Source: Acanthamoeba castellanii str. Neff (Eukaryota; Discosea; Longamoebia; Acanthamoebidae). Taken from it: a DNA stretch of 10,820 nucleotides. The stretch covers positions 326,409 through 337,228 of the forward strand of contig NW_004457518.1 of NCBI RefSeq assembly GCF_000313135.1, in the 5' to 3' direction. The notes under the pieces are model-generated. The model ran no database searches, had not been told where the DNA came from, and saw only the letters and a list, made by a program, of their open reading frames with translations. The position numbers and the translations under genes were made by a program. How positions within the stretch are numbered: the first letter of the stretch is position 1; each line of letters opens with the position of its first letter. Of the stretch, positions 8,137 through 10,820 are shown one piece after another.

Positions 8137-8963
8137 GGCGAGTAGAGAGATGTGTTGTGTAGTTGCTTAGGGGTGGGGGTGGAGTGTCCTTCAGCCGCTC
8201 TCTTCCAGAGATAGCTGAAGAAACCTGTTGCGAATGAGCAACGAGCGCCGATTCAGAGATCGACTACGCGATGGGGATCTCACGAGGTCGAAGAGTGATT
8301 AACGTGGGGGGGTCGAGCAGCGATAGAGACCGAATTCAATCGATCGTCTATGGATTATTGGGGGATGAGCGCGGGATGATGAGAGGAGGGAGAGGATGGA
8401 TGGATGGAGAAACTTCTGAGGTCTCGCCGAGCTGAATTGTTGCTTCTTTCAATGCAGGATGTTCTCTTCTCTCTCGATCGTCGGTTGTCGGCAAAGTCAC
8501 ACGAGGCTTACCCAACACGTGCGTGCTCTTTGCTTGTGGGTGCGCTGGTCGGACTTTTTGTGCAGAGTGAGAAATTAAGAGAAAATGAGGAAAAGGAGAA
8601 CAACTGCAGAAAGCGCGCCGACGAGACCTCGGAAAATTCGCAGGCCGACAGACACGAGCTCGCGTTCCCGCCCGAATCCTGCACGAATTGCGGCGCCTTT
8701 TCACAATCCCGCTAAAATAAAATAAAAATAAAAATAACAGCATTTTGTGAACATGCTCCGTGAATCTGGTCCTAGAAAACACCACGAACGCCGGGGGACG
8801 CTGCCTTCACGAACCGAAGTAATCCTGCAAATAATACCTTCTAGGTAAATAACAACTAACGAATAAATAATATAAACAAATAAGCGCAGATAAATTTTGA
8901 TAAATAAATGGCTTGCACCCCCAGACTTGGGGTGTAATGGTGAAGCAACGCAACTCGGTCCGC
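8137..8963. other. Intergenic: ankyrin gene promoter/5' UTR and lipase 3' region
   Basis: This 827-bp gap separates the ankyrin gene start from the lipase stop. It holds a hairpin (8189-8220), an A-rich run with AATAAA units (8713-8740), an AT-rich block (about 8825-8910) and a small hairpin just after the lipase stop (8916-8934). A plus-strand frame of 103 codons (8404-8715) ends immediately before the A-rich run, but its codon usage lacks the G/C third-position bias of the real genes, and I do not call it. Confidence 0.55.
8189..8220 (-). promoter_or_regulatory. Hairpin in the ankyrin gene 5' leader
   Basis: CTTCAGC (8189-8195) and GCTGAAG (8214-8220) are perfect 7-bp arms, with a nested CTCT/AGAG pair inside. 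It lies 53 nt upstream of the ankyrin ATG, so it is probably in the 5' UTR or core promoter. Function is not known. Confidence 0.5.
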
Positions 8964-10374
8964 TTAGAGGGCAGAGATGACGCGTCCATGTTCGCGGGAA
9001 TGACCAACGGCGGCGTATCGCTTCTCAACCCAGCGCAGAACGTCGGCGATGACGCGCGCCCCGTCCCGCTCGTTGAAGATCTCGTGTCGCATGCCGCCGT
9101 AGAGGATGAGGTCCTTGACCGGCGAGGGCGCCCGCTCGTAGAGCTCCTTGGAGCCGTCGGGGTGCGTCAGCTTGTCGTCGAGCGCGTGGCACGCCAGGAA
9201 CGGGAACGTGAAGCCCGAGAAATCGTTCTCGATGGTGTCCGCGGCCTGGCGACGACACACACCACACACACACACACATGCACACGCACACACGCACACG
9301 TGTGTAAGTTCAGCCGGTGCACGTGGATGGTGGGTGGGCGCTGCACAGACCTTGAGCAGTTCATGACCCATGCGAGCGGTGACAGGGCCGTGGTACACCA
9401 GCGGATCCTCCTCGTAGGCCTTGACTGCGCACACAAACCAACAACAGGTTAATATATATATTGTCATATATATTGTCATGTATAGTGTAATCTCTTAGTG
9501 CACGACCAAGTATGAACATACCCTGGGCCGGGTCGGTGGACAGCGTGCTGGGGTCGATGCGCTTCACGCCCAGCGTTGGCGTCGCCCACGAGAGGAATCT
9601 GCGCAATGCGTCGATGAATTGCGTGAGTGTGAGTGCGAGTGCGGTGCGTGGGCGGCTGCAAGATGATCACGACGACGAGTCAGCGGGTTCACCTGGCGGC
9701 GTGCACAGTGAGCGCGTTGACGTCGGCGCCCCTCTTGATGGCGGCACCTGAGAGCACCACGCCGGCCCACGCCTTCGGGCGTTGCTTGGCCGTGAGCGCC
9801 GCGATCGCCCCGCCCATGGAATGCCTGCGCCCAGTACGTGCGTGAGCACTGCGTGTCGCGTGTGTCGTGTGTGCCATATGCGATTGTTACCCAAGAATGA
9901 ATTTGGGGAGGTGGGCAGGGTAGCGGGCCGACACGACGTCGATGAAGAGCAGGGCATCCTCTACGAAGTCCTCGAACCGCTCCACAAATATCGGCGCACC
10001 GTCTGACTTGCCGTGGCCTGGTACGACCCGCCCACAGCACCCATCACCCATCACCACCATCATCACCAGCACCATCACCAAAGATAAAAAGGTTGCGTTG
10101 CGTACGTACCATGGTGGTCGAGAGCAAAGACGGCGTAGTTGCGAGCGTTGAAGGCAGCTGCGACGTGGTTGTAGCGCCCGCTGTGCTCGCCCAGGCCATG
10201 GAACAGGAACACCAGCGCCCTGGTTTGTGCCGCACGCGATTAGATGGATGTTGTTGGGCGGGGGCGGCGTAAATCTGCATATACGCACTTTGTCTTTTCA
10301 AGGGCGGGCGGGAGCCATGCACGCGTAAAGATCCTCTGGTTGCGTTTGTTGACAAAGAAGCCCTCTTCTGCCAT
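8964..10374 (-). CDS. Monoacylglycerol-lipase-type alpha/beta hydrolase (7 exons)
   Basis: Exons 10374-10289, 10219-10110, 10017-9891, 9824-9693, 9598-9522, 9424-9351, 9245-8964 (TAA) give 295 aa, the usual MGL length, with all six introns in phase. The enzyme should release fatty acid and glycerol from monoacylglycerols, or act on lysophospholipids. The oxyanion segment LVFLFHGLGEHSGRY (31-45) and DHHGHGKSDG (63-72) match the MGL/serine hydrolase signature. The nucleophile elbow GHSMGG is restored by splicing exons 3 and 4, giving Ser110; Asp226 (HALDDKLT) and His256 (GGMRHEIF) complete the triad. No signal peptide: MAEEGFFVNKRNQRIF fits a cytosolic or membrane-peripheral enzyme. Introns carry CA/GT repeats; a CTAAT branch-like site precedes the first acceptor. 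A plant-type lysophospholipase-like hydrolase is the main alternative, as the families overlap. Confidence 0.9.
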
Positions 10375-10820
10375 CGATTGCTGTTCTTCGTTCTTTTGTT
10401 GCCCACTGCTTTTCCTTGCCTTTTTCCTTTCACATTTTTGTCCAGGGGTAAAGTCAAAACAGAGTTGGACAGGTTGACAGTACTCCTATGGTTGTCCCCC
10501 TTTTAGGTGGTGTATTGGTTGTCCACACTTGCTCCCCAATTCCAGTGTATGGTAGGAGTAAAAGTCAAAAAGGACCAATCTTGGAGGAGATGAGCAACAC
10601 ACAAAAAATTGTCAGTCCTTGTCAACAAAGAGGTTTGCCCAATACCCCCATGAGCCATGCCTGGTGAGGGGACAGGGTACCTTTTATACAGGATCCTATG
10701 CCTCTCAGATTCTTTTTTCATGCTTCTGTGCATAAAGTTACCTGCCACTCAAAATTTGACCACCACAACAGCCCTCACTGATAGTGTCTCTCACCACACT
10801 GTTTAACCATTGGTGGTGTG
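10375..10820. other. Non-coding, AT-richer flank with small repeats
   Basis: The first 100 bp must contain the lipase promoter and 5' UTR. The remainder is compositionally unlike the genes and contains AAAGTCAAAA twice (10450-10459 and 10561-10570), GGTTGTCC twice (about 10490 and 10518) and the inverted pair TACTCCTA/TAGGAGTA (10481-10488, 10553-10560). No exon with family resemblance was found on either strand. It could be a promoter region of an outside gene or a decayed element. Confidence 0.5.

Noticed and set aside
8404..8715. A 103-codon plus-strand frame followed by AATAAA-like sequence
   Set aside because: Codon usage lacks the G/C third-position bias of the real genes, no domain is recognised, and it lies in the promoter region of the ankyrin gene. 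Transcript data could revive it.
9295..9304. Perfect 10-bp palindrome CACACGTGTG (E-box core)
   Set aside because: It falls inside a CA/GT repeat of lipase intron 6, where such palindromes arise easily.
10503..10748. An 81-codon minus-strand frame at the window end
   Set aside because: No recognisable domain, no coding-type base composition, and it overlaps the repeat-bearing non-coding flank.

Overview
The window looks like nuclear DNA of a free-living amoeba, most likely Acanthamoeba or a close amoebozoan relative. Genes are tightly packed, codon third positions are strongly G/C-rich, and proteins are broken by many short introns (50-150 nt). The introns are full of CA/GT and GTCGT-type simple repeats, and often begin GTAC. 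The organism is an inference; no rRNA or other marker is present. No tRNA, rRNA, CRISPR array or intact mobile element was recognised.

Layout: (1) 55-1252, minus, 5 exons: hotdog-fold (PaaI/THEM4-like) acyl-CoA thioesterase. (2) 1253-1399: short divergent promoter. (3) 1400-3243, plus, 6 exons: RNA ligase of the Rnl2/editing-ligase type with all nucleotidyltransferase motifs. (4) 3283-4112, minus, 3 exons: Tyr-type glutathione S-transferase whose first exon is out of frame, as if about 17 bp were missing. (5) 4315-6243, minus, 5 exons: EamA/DMT membrane transporter with an acidic C-terminal tail, possibly with one more exon upstream. (6) 6997-8136, minus, single exon: ankyrin-repeat protein. 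(7) 8964-10374, minus, 7 exons: monoacylglycerol-lipase-type alpha/beta hydrolase with a complete catalytic triad. The gaps 6244-6996, 8137-8963 and 10375-10820 hold no gene I can support. The last is AT-richer and contains small repeats.

All exon junctions were chosen by hand so that GT..AG boundaries, reading phase and family sequence agree. In five of the six genes (all but the GST) the coding length closes exactly in frame. The genes do not form an obvious pathway. The thioesterase and the lipase both act in lipid/acyl metabolism, the GST in detoxification, the ligase in RNA repair or processing. Only the ligase lies on the plus strand; it diverges from the thioesterase and converges on the GST with 39 bp between stop codons.

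I do not see a clear new defence or mobile system. The most interesting signals are the GST frame break, the RNA ligase with three frame-neutral exons (one carrying the catalytic lysine), the complementary repeat tracts in the introns flanking ligase exon 4, and the GU/CA hairpins inside transporter introns.
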